This document shows positions 52,925-63,194 of a stretch of DNA of 64,000 nucleotides, in pieces. The notes beneath the pieces are model-generated. The model saw only the letters and a list, made by a program, of their open reading frames with translations. It had not been told where the DNA came from and did not search any database. The stretch comes from Prorocentrum cordatum (Eukaryota > Sar > Dinophyceae > Prorocentrales > Prorocentraceae). Where the stretch lies: positions 523,075 to 587,074 of the forward strand of contig CAUYUJ010018726.1 of NCBI GenBank assembly GCA_963575745.1, written 5' to 3'. The translations under genes and the position numbers were made by a program. The number at the start of each line of letters is the position of its first letter. Positions within the stretch are counted from its first letter, which is position 1.

Positions 52925-53640
52925 AGCATGTACATGCCAGTGAACGTGCATAGTTTATGTATACGTGTGTGCATTTGGAAGCGTATAACATATGTTTAGT
53001 TGTATGTAAATGTGTATACATATGCATATTGATGCGCATGTGTGTATGCACATCCGTACACCCATGTACATATATATATGTATATGTGTATATATATAGG
53101 CGGATGTTTGCATGTATCTGTTTTTGTGCATGCATACGGAGATGGCTAAACATATGTAGCTGTACATGCATGCGCGCATGTGTATGTGTACGCATACGGT
53201 TATACGCATGTTTATGAACATGGAGATGCATTTGTGTATGTATGTGCCTGTGCATGTCGTTGTTTATGTACATAAAAATGCATACGTACTTGCATGTGCA
53301 CAGGTATGTGTATGTGTATATGCAGCTGTAAGTGCGCATGCATATGTATGTATATGTGTGGTGTAGGTGTAAATGTCTCTGCGGATGTAAGCAGCAATGT
53401 ATGCTTATGTGCATGTATCGGTGTATGTGAGTGTTCGCGTGTATGTGCGGCGCTCGTCCTCAACCAGCCACCCACGCGCAACGCCGTGTGGAATTCATGT
53501 CGTTTGTAGCCCATTCTAGCTCTCGCTGTGGTGGCGTCACTCGGCCGCTGGAGGAAAGTGCTTGTGTGTGTGTGCGTGTGTGCGTGCGTGCGTGCATGCG
53601 TGTGCGTGCGTGCGTGTGCGTGTATGTGTATCCATGTTGG
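52925..53640. repeat. Alternating purine-pyrimidine tract (TG/CA/TA rich)
   Basis: Over 700 bp of GTATGTG, GTGCATG and TATATATATG-type sequence, ending in (TGTGCG)n at about 53560-53630. Frames on both strands are Cys/His/Tyr/Met repeats of compositional origin. Such alternation favours Z-DNA. Confidence 0.85.
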
Positions 53641-54104
53641 GCGCCCTCGCGGGGCACCCTGCGCGCCAGATCATGGGGTTTCCAGGGTGGTGTTGGCAAG
53701 TTTCCCTGCAAGGTCGGGGTGCTGCAGAGGGGCCTCCCCCTGGACACCCTGGCCGGGCTCCTGCAGCGCAACGACGAGAGCTTGTTCGAGGAGTCTCCTC
53801 GCCGCTTCTATCTTGGGCCAGCGTCGCCCCCCCCCCTTCCCCGCTAAGCCCAGTTGTTTCTTATTTTCCGCATTCTGCTTCGCCTTCCTTCCTTTTTCTC
53901 GACATTATTTTCTCCTCATGCGCCTCCTCTTTCTCATTGTCCTGCTGTTTCTTTCCCTTTCCATCCCCACTCCTCACGATCATCCCTGTCCCCAGTCATC
54001 CTGTAGTGTTGGGTCCTCATTTTGAAAAGACAGCCGCTCATCCCTCCTCCTACCCCTGCCTCCGCCCTCCGCACAACTAATTCGGCCTACAGCTGACTCG
54101 CTTC
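53641..54104. other. Short coding-like stretch and pyrimidine-rich DNA
   Basis: 53660-53840 reads in one frame KVGVLQRGLPLDTLAGLLQR and NDESLFEESPRRFYL, which looks like a real exon fragment but is unidentified. The rest is C/T-rich. Confidence 0.3.
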
Positions 54105-54385
54105 GTGGCCCCAAAGGGAGCACCGGGAGCTCCACCTAAGGCCCCAGCAGCCGTCCTCGCAAGCGGTTCCCCGCCCATGTCGGAACAGCCCCCACGCGCT
54201 TCGTGACCCGTTAGGGAGCTCCACCTAACGACCCAGTGGCCGTCCTCGCATGCGGTTCCCCACCCATTTCGGCACCTCTCACACGCTCCGTGGCCCCACA
54301 TGGAGCTCCACCTGAGGCTCCTGAGGCCGTCCTTCCATGCGGTTCCCCGCCTATTTCGGCACGCCCCTCACACGTTGCGTCAAGC
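54105..54385 (+). repeat. Three-copy tandem repeat, period about 88 bp
   Basis: GGAGCTCCACCT begins at 54126, 54215 and 54302, each followed by GCCGTCC...GCGGTTCCCC and TTTCGGCAC-like sequence. Units are somewhat diverged. Confidence 0.85.
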
Positions 54386-55298
54386 AGGAGGCACGAGTGC
54401 CTTTGGCACATATCACGCGACGGCTGGGTGGTCGGGGGGCATCGGATGCTTGTGCTTGGATGCTTTGTACCGCGATAGTTTGCCTCGCCAGAGCAGTGCT
54501 GTATATGACAATATGTCGTGATGTCCGCTGGCGAAAGAACTTTTCTTGTTTTGGACACGAATAATACTTTTAAGTTCGATTGTTTGATCGGTGCCCTTCC
54601 TGGGCCCGCTGAAAGGGCAAAACGGGTACCGATTGATCGGTGCCCTTGTGGGGTCTTCTGACAAAGTGAAAATAGCTCCGATTGAGGATTGCAGCGCAGA
54701 CGCGAAATAGGCACTTCATATGCGAACCATATTGTGTTTGATATCATCCTGCGAACATGCGTGCGCAAGTGCACGCATGCCGTTTCCGTCCGGGGAGCGA
54801 GGATGCTGCGCTGTCTGGGGAATTGGACCACGAACAGTTGCGATGAACGCCTCGGGAAGGCGCTTGCCCCGGACTCGGATGCACTTCTGGAGATACTTGT
54901 ATCCACCGCGTGCGGCAGGTCAGCCATTCAGGCTGGTGCAATGTTTGGAAGATTTGAGCCGCAGACATTGTTCGACGCGCTCCAGGGCTTGGGGGGCAGG
55001 GGAGCACTGCGCCGCCCAGCTCCAGGAGTATTTGCCAGGGGGTTGAGAGTCCCATGGAGCCAGGCGCCGCTCCGAATGCGCTGTGGTAATTCCGCGGTGC
55101 TGCGCCGACGCCCGCGCTGCGGCTCCCGTGGGAAACGGCGAGCCCCGACCTTCTGACAGCTCTCCGCACGCTGCTGCCGGTCTGGAAGGGCCACGCGGAG
55201 GAGGACGCCGAGACCCAGGAGTCTGCAGCCACGGCGCCCGAAGGGAAACCGTCCTTCGGGCCCCTCCCGTGGCCCAGCGGGAAGCTTAAGAACGCGAG
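54386..55298 (+). other. Unassigned; possible 5' part of the recombinase element
   Basis: A direct pair TTGATCGGTGCCCTT occurs at about 54586 and 54634. Frame 54689-55156 (LLEILVSTACGRSAIQAGAM) is unidentified. Position upstream of the recombinase suggests remnants of the same element. Confidence 0.3.
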
Positions 55299-56860
55299 TT
55301 GCGGTTGGGGCAGCTGCTCCTCGTCTCTCGCACTGCTGGCGACCATTGCCGCTTCAACCGGCAGGCAGCGGATGCGGCTGTCGACCTGCGCGTCCACGAC
55401 CTCTTGGTGAACGCATTCGCCGGGAAGGCGACCAGCACGCTCGCGCGCCGAGCGTGTTCCACGTCGCTGTGCATGCAGCGGTCCCGCGAGAGGTTCGGTT
55501 CAGCTGCATACGGCTTCCCCCTCTTGGAGAGCAACATGTACGAGTACGTGGAAGACCTTCGCGCCTTGGGCGCGCCACCGACGAAGGCGCATGGATTTCT
55601 GGAAGCCGCCCTGTTCGTGCACGACACGCTGGGCGTGGAGGTAAAGTACGGTTTGTCCCGTAGTGCCTGGGCACGTGGTGCCGTGGCGCGGAGTTGGCAA
55701 CGCAAGCGCCTCGCGGTCAAGGCTCGCCCTCCGAAGGTTCAGCACTTGCGCGTGCTGGAGTCCATGGCCAAGGATGCGCCGCCCCGTGCGGGGCTGGAGG
55801 CCAGTTTCTTGTGCTACCTTGTTCACAGCCGTTCAAGGGCGCGGGGTCTGGCCAAGGTGGAGGATGAACCGTGCGTCGATATGTCCGTAGGCCGCGAGCT
55901 GCCCGCACTAAGACCACCAGAGGGCTCGAGAGGGCCGTGCTTGGGCTTCCCGTGGTCGGGATCGCAAAAGGGCTCACGGACGACGCGATCGAGACGCGGG
56001 TAGACGCGCGGCCCCGCGTGCGAGAGGCAGCGGGCGTGCGCGCTAGCGAGGGCCAGTGCCTAATGTTAGCTGGGTCCGCCAGCGGCGTGCTTGTCCACGA
56101 CGTGCCGGCGTCTGCCCCGCAGATCACGGCCATGCCCCGTGGAAGCCTCATTCTCATTGGGGCGGAGCTGGCGGAGGTGGATCACATTCTTGCAAAGCCA
56201 CTTTGCTGTCTTGGATGGCCACAGCTGGAGCGCCCCTGCTCGTCGGGCGCGCGTTGGGCGGGCAGCGGGCGCGTAAAGCCAAGTGACATGTCGGTCACTG
56301 AGTACTCTCGCGCCGCCGTGGCCGGGCCTCTGCGGGGGCTCAAGGGCGCGCTCGTGAAGATTGCGGCGGGGGGCTTGGCCCCGATGCGACTCGCTCGGGG
56401 GCGCGGCGCGAAGGCGGGCCCTCTGCGACCCCGACGCCGTCGGGCGAGGCGGCCGGCGCGCCCTCAGCAGAACGGGGCGAAAGGCATGATGCCCTGGAAG
56501 ATTACCACCCACCAAACCACCCCAACCAAACCCGAAAGCTTCAATTTGCCCTCCTATGGAACTCAAATGCCGGGTCTTCAGATTGAGTTGGGGCGGTCTG
56601 GTAGGTAGTCAGAAGAAGGGGTCGACGCCGCCAGCGCGGACTCCGAGGCCGAGGTCAGTGACGGCGAGAGCACCGGGGAATCTGACGAGGCGGAGGAACG
56701 CGAGGCGGTGGCAACCGAAGAGACAGCGGGCAAAGACCTGGACGAAGCCCTCGGGTTTTCCGCGGTTGTCCCCGCGGGCTACGACGTGTTTTCCAACGCG
56801 AAATCTCACGTCCACTACCTCCTGCCTCTAAGCGAGCCTGCGCCGGGCGGTCGGTTCGCG
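55299..56860 (+). pseudogene. Second tyrosine-recombinase gene (dinoflagellate retroelement type), broken
   Basis: Frame 55299-55890 reads MYEYVEDLRALGAPPTKAHG (core-binding region), KVQHLRVLESMAKDAP and ASFLCYLVHSRSRARGLAKV, the block around the first catalytic Arg. The frame then shifts near 55880; the next frame reads RAARTKTTRGLERAV (Lys region) and GLPVVGIAKGL, then GRVKPSDMSVTEYSRAAVAG, where the expected His of the GxH block is replaced by Arg while the nucleophile Tyr (56303) is kept, and PLRGLKGALVKIAAGG. A TAG at 56606 interrupts the acidic tail (EAEVSDGESTGESDEAEE), which runs to VHYLLPLSEPAPGG near 56850. Sequence clearly differs from the recombinase at 42375. Confidence 0.6.
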
Positions 56861-57716
56861 CGCGGCTGGGGGGGGGTGGCGGGGCCTCCGTGCCGGGCGG
56901 TGCCTCTGTCCAGCCGCTGCGCAAGCAGCGCGTCGGAGCGGCGGGGCGCCCCGCGCGGGGCATGTGAGATCAGGAACGTCGAAAAGAACGCGGCGATTGG
57001 GATCGCTGTCCGGGCGACGCCAGCCCCCCCGACCCCTCCGAAGAGGCCCCAGACTCAGAGGAGGAGGCCGGAGGGCGCGCCATCCAGCCGGGGGCGCGCG
57101 ACTCGCAGGCGGGGGGCCCCCAGGGCCGCGAGGGCGGGAGGGGGGGCCCGCGGGGAGGTTGCGCAGCCCGCTGTTCCTCGGCCCCCGCGCCCTCCCCGGA
57201 AGCCCGGGAACGCAGGGGGGTGCCCATCGCTCCCGCGAGCGAGGGGGGGCGCCCCCCCCCGCCCCAGACCCGCCGGGGAAGGGGGCATCGGGCGCAGACG
57301 CGGACTCGGCGAGGGGGAGAGCCCCGAGCCCCGGGGAGACCTGAGAGCGGGGCGCAGGGGAAGGCTTCTGCCCACGAGGAGACCCTCGATCCCGACCTCG
57401 AGGGCACGCAGGCACCGAGGATTGAGAACCCCCCCCCCTCCGGGGCCCGGCTGCGGCCCCAGCTTCGCCGCCAGCCCCCTCGCTGGCATCGCGGGCCCCC
57501 GCGCCCGCGGAAGAAGCTCGGGCGCGCGGCGCGACCCTAGTGGACCGAGCGGGCGCTTCTTGTGCTGAGATTTCGCTGCCCACCGCGGTCGCGGCCGAGG
57601 GGCGGCGGCTGCCCGCGCGCCCATCACTTGGGGAGGGCCCCCCTCGCCAATGACGGCGGAGCTCGCGAGGCCTGGAGGCCGCGCCGCGAGCAGAGGCGCC
57701 CCGCAGGCTGGCCGCA
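56861..57716. other. Very GC-rich region without identified gene
   Basis: Long frames on both strands are Arg/Pro/Gly/Ala-rich, as expected from base composition. No domain is found. It could be the disordered part of the following unknown exon. Confidence 0.35.
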
Positions 57717-58640
57717 TTGCCAATGTGCCCGCGCCCCCAGGCGAGGATCGATGGAGAGGTGCCCCCCCGCGCCCCAAGGGAGCGCGATTGGTTCGCGCCC
57801 AAGGAAGCGAGGGGGGAGCGCCTGGGCCAGTTCCAGCAAGGACCCGATCACACCTGCGCGAAGAACCACCGCCCGGCCCACAGGCACTTCCCTGCGGGGA
57901 AGCCAGAGTGCCCAGAGGAGGAGGCCCAGGCAGCGGGGATGGAAGTGGTGGAAAAGGACCCCGTCGGCGCGGAATTCAACGCGCGGGGCCCCGCATTCAA
58001 CCTGGAGCCCCACGTCAAAAGCAAGCTCTTGGAAGGATGCCTCCAGGATGGGGCCGTGCCCGACCTTGCCGAAACCCTCAGGGTCATTGCGGGCGGCCCC
58101 GACCGCCCGCTCGTCTGGGAGGCCGCAAAGCACCTGGATCGAGCCCCCCCCCCAAGACGGCATGGCCCGCGGGGGGGGCGCCCGCGCGAGCGACCGCCCA
58201 GGCCGCGCTTATCTGGAGCCCGTGGAAGAGGAGACGGAAGGATACGGTCGGGGCACGCTCCGCATGGAAGGAGTGGAATGGGACCCCTGGACTTCCAGGA
58301 CAAGTTGCCACTGGGGGGTAACCACGCCCTGAAGGAGTGGCTGAGGCTAGACGAACCCTTCGAGCGGAAGCAGTGCGTCCTCCTGAGCACGGTGGCCGCG
58401 ACCTTCTGGGCGAGGAAGGGGAGTCCCCGCACCCCGCAAGAAGTGCGGGAGCATGCCCGCTAGGCCCACAGGGAGATGCTCGACCAGGCGGCCCCCGAGC
58501 GTCTGCCCTTCAACGAGGCGGACCTGCAGATCTTCATCCACGACGCGGTCGCCCCCCACCACGAGAAGGACTACCGGCGCCTGATTGTCTTCCCCCCCAG
58601 GATCCTTGAGGACGTCATCCTGCGCGTCCTCCTGATAGGC
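57717..58640 (+). pseudogene. Unidentified coding exon with in-frame TAG
   Basis: Frame 57717-58463 reads FNLEPHVKSKLLEGCLQDG, AVPDLAETLRVIAGGPDRPL and FQDKLPLGGNHALKEWLRLD, EPFERKQCVLLSTVAATFW, EVREHAR, then TAG at 58461. The same frame continues with HREMLDQAAPERLPFNEAD, LQIFIHDAVAPHHEKDYRRL and FPPRILEDVILRVLLIGCGG to about 58655, where GCACG-GTGAGAG resembles a 5' splice site. Helical, charged and coherent across the stop, so I infer one protein with a nonsense mutation. The middle (58150-58250) is GC-rich and may contain another break. I do not recognise the family. Confidence 0.45.
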
Positions 58641-58899
58641 TGCGGGGGGGAGTTGCGAGCCCGCACGGTGAGAGGGCGTCGGGCGGGGGAAGGGTCGACC
58701 CAGACTTGCACGTTCATTCGCCAGGCCCATGCCCGGGCGCTCCACCCCCATCTGGCAACTCGCGTGTAATAGTATGTTTGTTTGTCCCGCATGTGCTGCC
58801 ACGTCGCGAGGAGAGTGTAGTGGCACATTTGCGTGCCCCCCCCAGACGTTTGCCACGTGGCGAGTACAGTGGAATAGTTTCAAGCTCGGCCCCGCAGGC
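58641..58899. other. Short gap, nothing recognised
   Basis: A possible splice donor near 58667 and GC-rich sequence. Tandem-like CCACGTGGCGAGTACAGTGG and CACGTCGCGAGGAGAGTGTA-type segments at about 58800 and 58855 are similar to each other. Confidence 0.3.
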
Positions 58900-59300
58900 T
58901 TTGCCGCGTGCCGAGAAGAGTAACGAGGGGGGAGGGAAGAGGAGGAAGGAACGAGGAGGGAGGGGGGTGGAGTAGGGGGGAGGGCGGAGGGAGCAGGAGG
59001 AGGAGGAGGAGAGAGGATAGAGGGACGACGGATGGGGGGGAGGCAGGAGGGAGGAGGGATGAGAAGGGAGAGGGGGCAAGAGGCAGGAGGAGGAAGAGGA
59101 GGAGGAGGAGGAGGAGGAGGAGGAGGAGGGAGGCGTGGGAGGAGGGAGGAGAGGAGGGCAGAAGGCGTGGGAGGACGAACGAGGAGGTGGAGGAGGAGAA
59201 CGGATGAGGGGAAGGTGGGATGATCGCAAAACGGACGGGGAGCAACGAGGAAGGAGGAGGAAGGAGGAGGGGGCGGAAGGACGAACAAGGAGTGGCGATA
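58900..59300. repeat. Purine-rich GAG/GGA tract
   Basis: G/A-rich with GAGGAGGAGG runs, densest at 59080-59130. Minus-strand frames read poly-Ser/Pro/Leu and are not genes. Confidence 0.85.
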
Positions 59301-59334
59301 CGGGGCTGATCTGAACTGGAGTGTTGGGCTTTGG

Positions 59335-59480
59335 CCCCTCTCGGATTTTCGGGCTTGGGTTCGGTCGAAATTTCGGGTTTCGCCTGTGGGTGGGGGGATT
59401 TTCGGGTTTCGCGTTTTTTCGATGTTCGGGTCTCGCCCTTGAATTTCGGGCTTCGCCTCGAAAAGTTTTCTGCTTCGCCT
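59335..59480. repeat. TTTCGGG-rich degenerate tandem repeat
   Basis: TTTCGGG or TTCGGGC appears about eight times in 145 bp, mixed with TTTCGCC. No open frame or gene. Confidence 0.6.
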
Positions 59481-59638
59481 AGACACCAGGGCGGGAGGGT
59501 GCGGGGCCCGTTGTCTCGCTCGAGGCGGCTCGGAAGGCACGACGGGGAGGGTACGTGGCGATGGGGAGCGAGGGCGGCGCGAGCGGGGGGGGGAGGAAGG
59601 GGGAAGAGGGATGAGGAGGGGGGGGTAGCGCTTGTCGT

Positions 59639-59831
59639 CGGCGAGCGAGGGGGGGAAGTGAGAAGAGGAAGGTCTTCTCAGAAGGCGGCGGCGCTTCTCA
59701 GAAGCCCTCGAGCCTTTGGAGAAGTTGCCGGCATCGTCAGGGGAAGGTTCAGACAACTTCTAAGAAGGCTTGGGAACTTCCGAGCCTTCGGAGAAGGCCG
59801 CCCCGTCTCACTTACCCTTAGGTTCGCCGCC
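59639..59831 (+). repeat. ~195 bp direct repeat, left copy
   Basis: Matches 61068-61263. Both start CGGCGAGCGAGG and contain CTTCTCAGAAGCCCTCG, GAACTTCCGAGCC or GACTTCCGAGCC, and end with C/G-rich GCCGCC. Together with the right copy it brackets about 1.24 kb. Confidence 0.8.
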
Positions 59832-61067
59832 AAATGAGGACGGGGGATAATGGCAGGGGGGCTGGCAGCTGCTCTCGATTGCCGTGGCTGGGGAGAGGGA
59901 GGAAAAGGGCAGGGGTCAGCAACGGGGCGGGGCGTCGGGAGGGAGGGCATCATCGTGCCAGAAGGCGAGGCTCCGTCCTTAGGCAGGAGACAACTGGGAG
60001 GCGGGGCGGGGAGCGGGAGAGAGGGAAACCGTAGGCGGAGGGAGGGGGGGATGACGGGGAGGGAGGTATGGGGGGAGGGAAAAAAAGAGAGGGAGAGAGA
60101 GAGAGAGAGAGAAACAAACAAGACATCAATCATACATATCATGAGAGGTAGAGAGAAAGAGAGAGAGAGAGAGTGAAATAGATAACACAAACAACAAAAA
60201 GTATGACCAGAGGGGGGGGGGAAGGCCGGGAAGGGGCGAAGGGAGGAGGCGAAAAGGGATGGTGGATTGGGAGGGGAGTGTCACGGGGCGGGGGGGGCAT
60301 GGAGAGGACAGGGGGTGGGACGGTGGAGGAGCGGGGGGAGCGAAAGCGGGCAGGCGCCGCCTGCAGACGCGGCCGCAGAGCTTCGCTCGCCCGAGGAGCC
60401 CAGCTGGTTCGAAAAGCGGGTGGCGGAGTGCGCCGCCCAGGCCGTCGCGCGCGCCTCCGAACGCGTCGCGTCCGAGGCGGGGGCTTGTTCTCCTCCTCCT
60501 CCTCCTCCTTTTCTTGCGCTGGCTACGGGGGCGCTGGTAGCGCCTGGAGCGTCAGTGCCCGCGGTCTTTCTCGGGACAAGCAAGGATGCAACGTACATAC
60601 AACAGGCGCCTGACACCACACCAAAGGGCCTTCGCAATCAGGCAAGTATGGCCAGGACGAGAAACAGTGCACAAATCTAGAGCTCGGCCTTCTCCCTCAA
60701 CGCGTGATCCTCGAACACAGACCAGGTTCAATCCAGAGACCAGGTTCAAGGCCGAGCTCTGTGTATCCCGACACGGCGCCAGGGCAATCAAACAAGGTGC
60801 GAATTACGCCACAGCCAGAGCAACATGGATGCCATGATATTCAAAGAGGAGGAGGCGGAAGAAGGGAACAACAATCTGATTATGACAAAGCAGCAGACAA
60901 TGCGAGAGAGGAGGGAGGATGGACCCCGTACCCTCTTGAGGGCAGCCCCCTCGCCTGGCACCGACTCGGGCATTGGTACCGTGGGGGCCGTTGATGCTAT
61001 CTCAGGCTGGTCCCACTGATCGCCGCCCTTGACCGCCAGACGGGTAGCCAACCCAAGGGAGGTTTTC
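59832..61067. other. Segment between the direct repeats, mostly low complexity
   Basis: GA-rich microsatellites (60070-60110, 60148-60175), a short coding-like stretch at 60375-60480 (WFEKRVAECAAQAVARASER) and an inverted repeat at 60679-60760. No recognisable domain. Confidence 0.35.
60679..60760. repeat. 13 bp perfect inverted repeat with duplicated ACCAGGTTCAA in the loop
   Basis: AGAGCTCGGCCTT (60679-60691) is the exact reverse complement of AAGGCCGAGCTCT (60748-60760). The 56 nt between them contains ACCAGGTTCAA twice. Confidence 0.8.
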
Positions 61068-61263
61068 GGCGGCGAGCGAGGGGGGGAAATGAGAAGGAGA
61101 AGGCCCTCTCAGAAGGCGGCGGGACTTCTCAGAAGCCCTCGCGCCTTCTGAGAAGTTGTTTCTGTCTTCGGGAAAGGTTTAGAAAACTTTTCATAAGGCC
61201 CAAGGACTTCCGAGCCTTCTGAAATGGCCCGCCCCTTCTCACTTCCCCCCCTCACCCGCCGCC
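61068..61263 (+). repeat. ~195 bp direct repeat, right copy, with palindrome
   Basis: Match to 59639-59831. It contains a perfect 12 bp inverted repeat, ACTTCTCAGAAG (61124-61135) and CTTCTGAGAAGT (61145-61156), with a 9 nt loop. The left copy carries a degraded form of it. Confidence 0.8.
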
Positions 61264-63076
61264 TAGGTTAGTCCGTCAAGAAAGAAAAAGACAGAGAGAG
61301 AGAGAGAGAAGGAAAAGAGCGACGGCCTAGGAAGGCCCCCCCCCCCCCTATGCACCGCTCCCATAGATGGAAGACGCAGAAGACGCCGAGCGACTGCCCA
61401 CTCCAGGGGCACTCGTGGAGCGGTGCAGCAGGGTGGGGGCCGAGGGGTCGGATAGTCAAACCTCGGAGAGACACGCACGCATTCACATGAGATCATAATG
61501 AATACAAGAAGGAAACAAATACAATGTTGATCATCCGACCAGCTGCTGCAGGCACACATGCGCGGGGGAGGCAAGGGCCAGCTCGACAGTGCAGGGCAGG
61601 GGGCGGGGAGGCTCTAGCAGCACGAAAAGCACATCGACCACTCATTGTGAAAAACAGCGCCCGGCGACCATTTTCCCAAAAAGTGATCGTCAAGCCTTGC
61701 GCACGGAAACCCCCTGTGCCTCCAGACCCCTACACCTTGCACAGCCCAACCTCCCCCTGGCCCCCTTCGCAACAAATGAATCAAGAGCAGTACTCAACAC
61801 AAGGCTGCGTGTCCATGCTCTGCCTACGACGGTGCACCGCCCAAATAGGTCCTACGTCAGGCAGACGAGGACCAGTACGGGCCCACAACAAGGGCCGACG
61901 TGGGGCGGTGCAACGCCAGGTGCAGGGCCCCAGTCCAGGGTGCAAATTCTCTTCGAAGAACTTCAGATGGCCTCGGGAACAGATCACTCAAGGGCCAGGA
62001 CGAGGCATGTGCACCCTGAACTTAGGACCTTCGGCTTCAGCCTTGACGAAGTACAGCTACCGGTGTCTTGGCCATTGCCGCAGCACGCGCAGGAAGGCCT
62101 GCAAGTGCCAGCGAGCGAGCTGGCACTCGTACCAGCTCTACTGGCCACTCAACTGGCCACTGTGCGTTGCTAGCATGAGCGTGGTGGCGGCAGCGGCCTC
62201 CGTTCCGCAGCCTGCCCAACTCATCTCGAAAATCAGCGCGGGTAGAGACCGCCACCGTCGGATGGCGATCAGAAGTGCCCAACATGCAGAAATCAACCTG
62301 CTCAGAAGAGTAACGGGCTCCTTTGAAACGCGCTGCCTCGTTGCGCACTTATGCCAAGCTTGCTTTTCCACTACCATGTGAGCTGGTACGCCAGTCGCCC
62401 AGGCAACCTCCATCAGTAACAATGTCTGCCTCAACTGCTCGTTCTCGGAAGTCGCCTTGACCCGCTTCGCCTCTCCAATTTGGTTGATGGCCCAAGGTTG
62501 CTCCCTAGACCGTAGAGGTGATCCCACGTTCTGGTTTCCCTCGAATTTAGTCCATGTCAGAAATGGTGGCGATACTACCAAGGCGCAAACGTCCCCTTCA
62601 ACCATCGCCGTTGTGATGCCAGCTAGCTGTGACTGTGTGGGAATCATCGGTGCGCCATCCTCCTTACCAATTCTCATCACGCTCAGCTGCTTGCCCAGAT
62701 TGGCACCTAACCAACTGCCAACATCAAGTGAGCATGTACAACTGGAGAAGACGTGGTTAAAAGGAAGTAGTCTCTCCAAGCCGTAATCGCATCACGGCTG
62801 GCAGTCTGGCTTCGACCTCCACCCCTCCTCCTCCACCTCCCCCCTCCCCCTCCTCTCCTGACCACCGCCTGGGAGGTCGATCGTCGGGGGCCTCGGCAGG
62901 CAGCAAATATGGACATATTCAGGAGGAGAGAAAACACACAGGCACAATTGATCGTCGATTCCCGGGAAATGCGGGAAAATGTGGGAAGTGGGGGGGGAGA
63001 CAGAAACCCAGAAAATATATGAAAATATGGGGAATCCTTTTATGTGTGTGTATTTATTTGTGTGTCCCAGGGACCC

Positions 63077-63078
<2 letters not shown>
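61264..63078. other. Unassigned, open frames on both strands
   Basis: A + frame 61524-62381 and a minus frame 62138-62779 overlap; both have coding-like stretches (minus: RQTLLLMEVAWATGVPAH), and neither shows a domain I know. A GA/CT dinucleotide stretch lies at about 61288-61310. Either could be a decayed element. Confidence 0.3.

Positions 63079-63079
<1 letters not shown>

Positions 63080-63115
<36 letters not shown>
63080..63115. repeat. (TA)n dinucleotide repeat
   Basis: About 17 TA units. Confidence 0.95.
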
Positions 63116-63118
<3 letters not shown>

Positions 63119-63194
63119 AATCTGTTGATGTGTTTTCTCCAAGTCCCTTTGTAGCATACCGGTCTGTGCATCAGTGTTGCTCTCACTGTAAACT

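Noticed and set aside
52815-53514. His/Tyr/Met/Thr-rich frames on both strands in the TG/CA tract
   Set aside because: Compositional: the alternating repeat is open in several frames with no globular pattern.
56828-57802. Minus-strand 324-residue frame
   Set aside because: Extreme GC content leaves all frames open; Arg/Gly/Pro/Ala composition and no motif.
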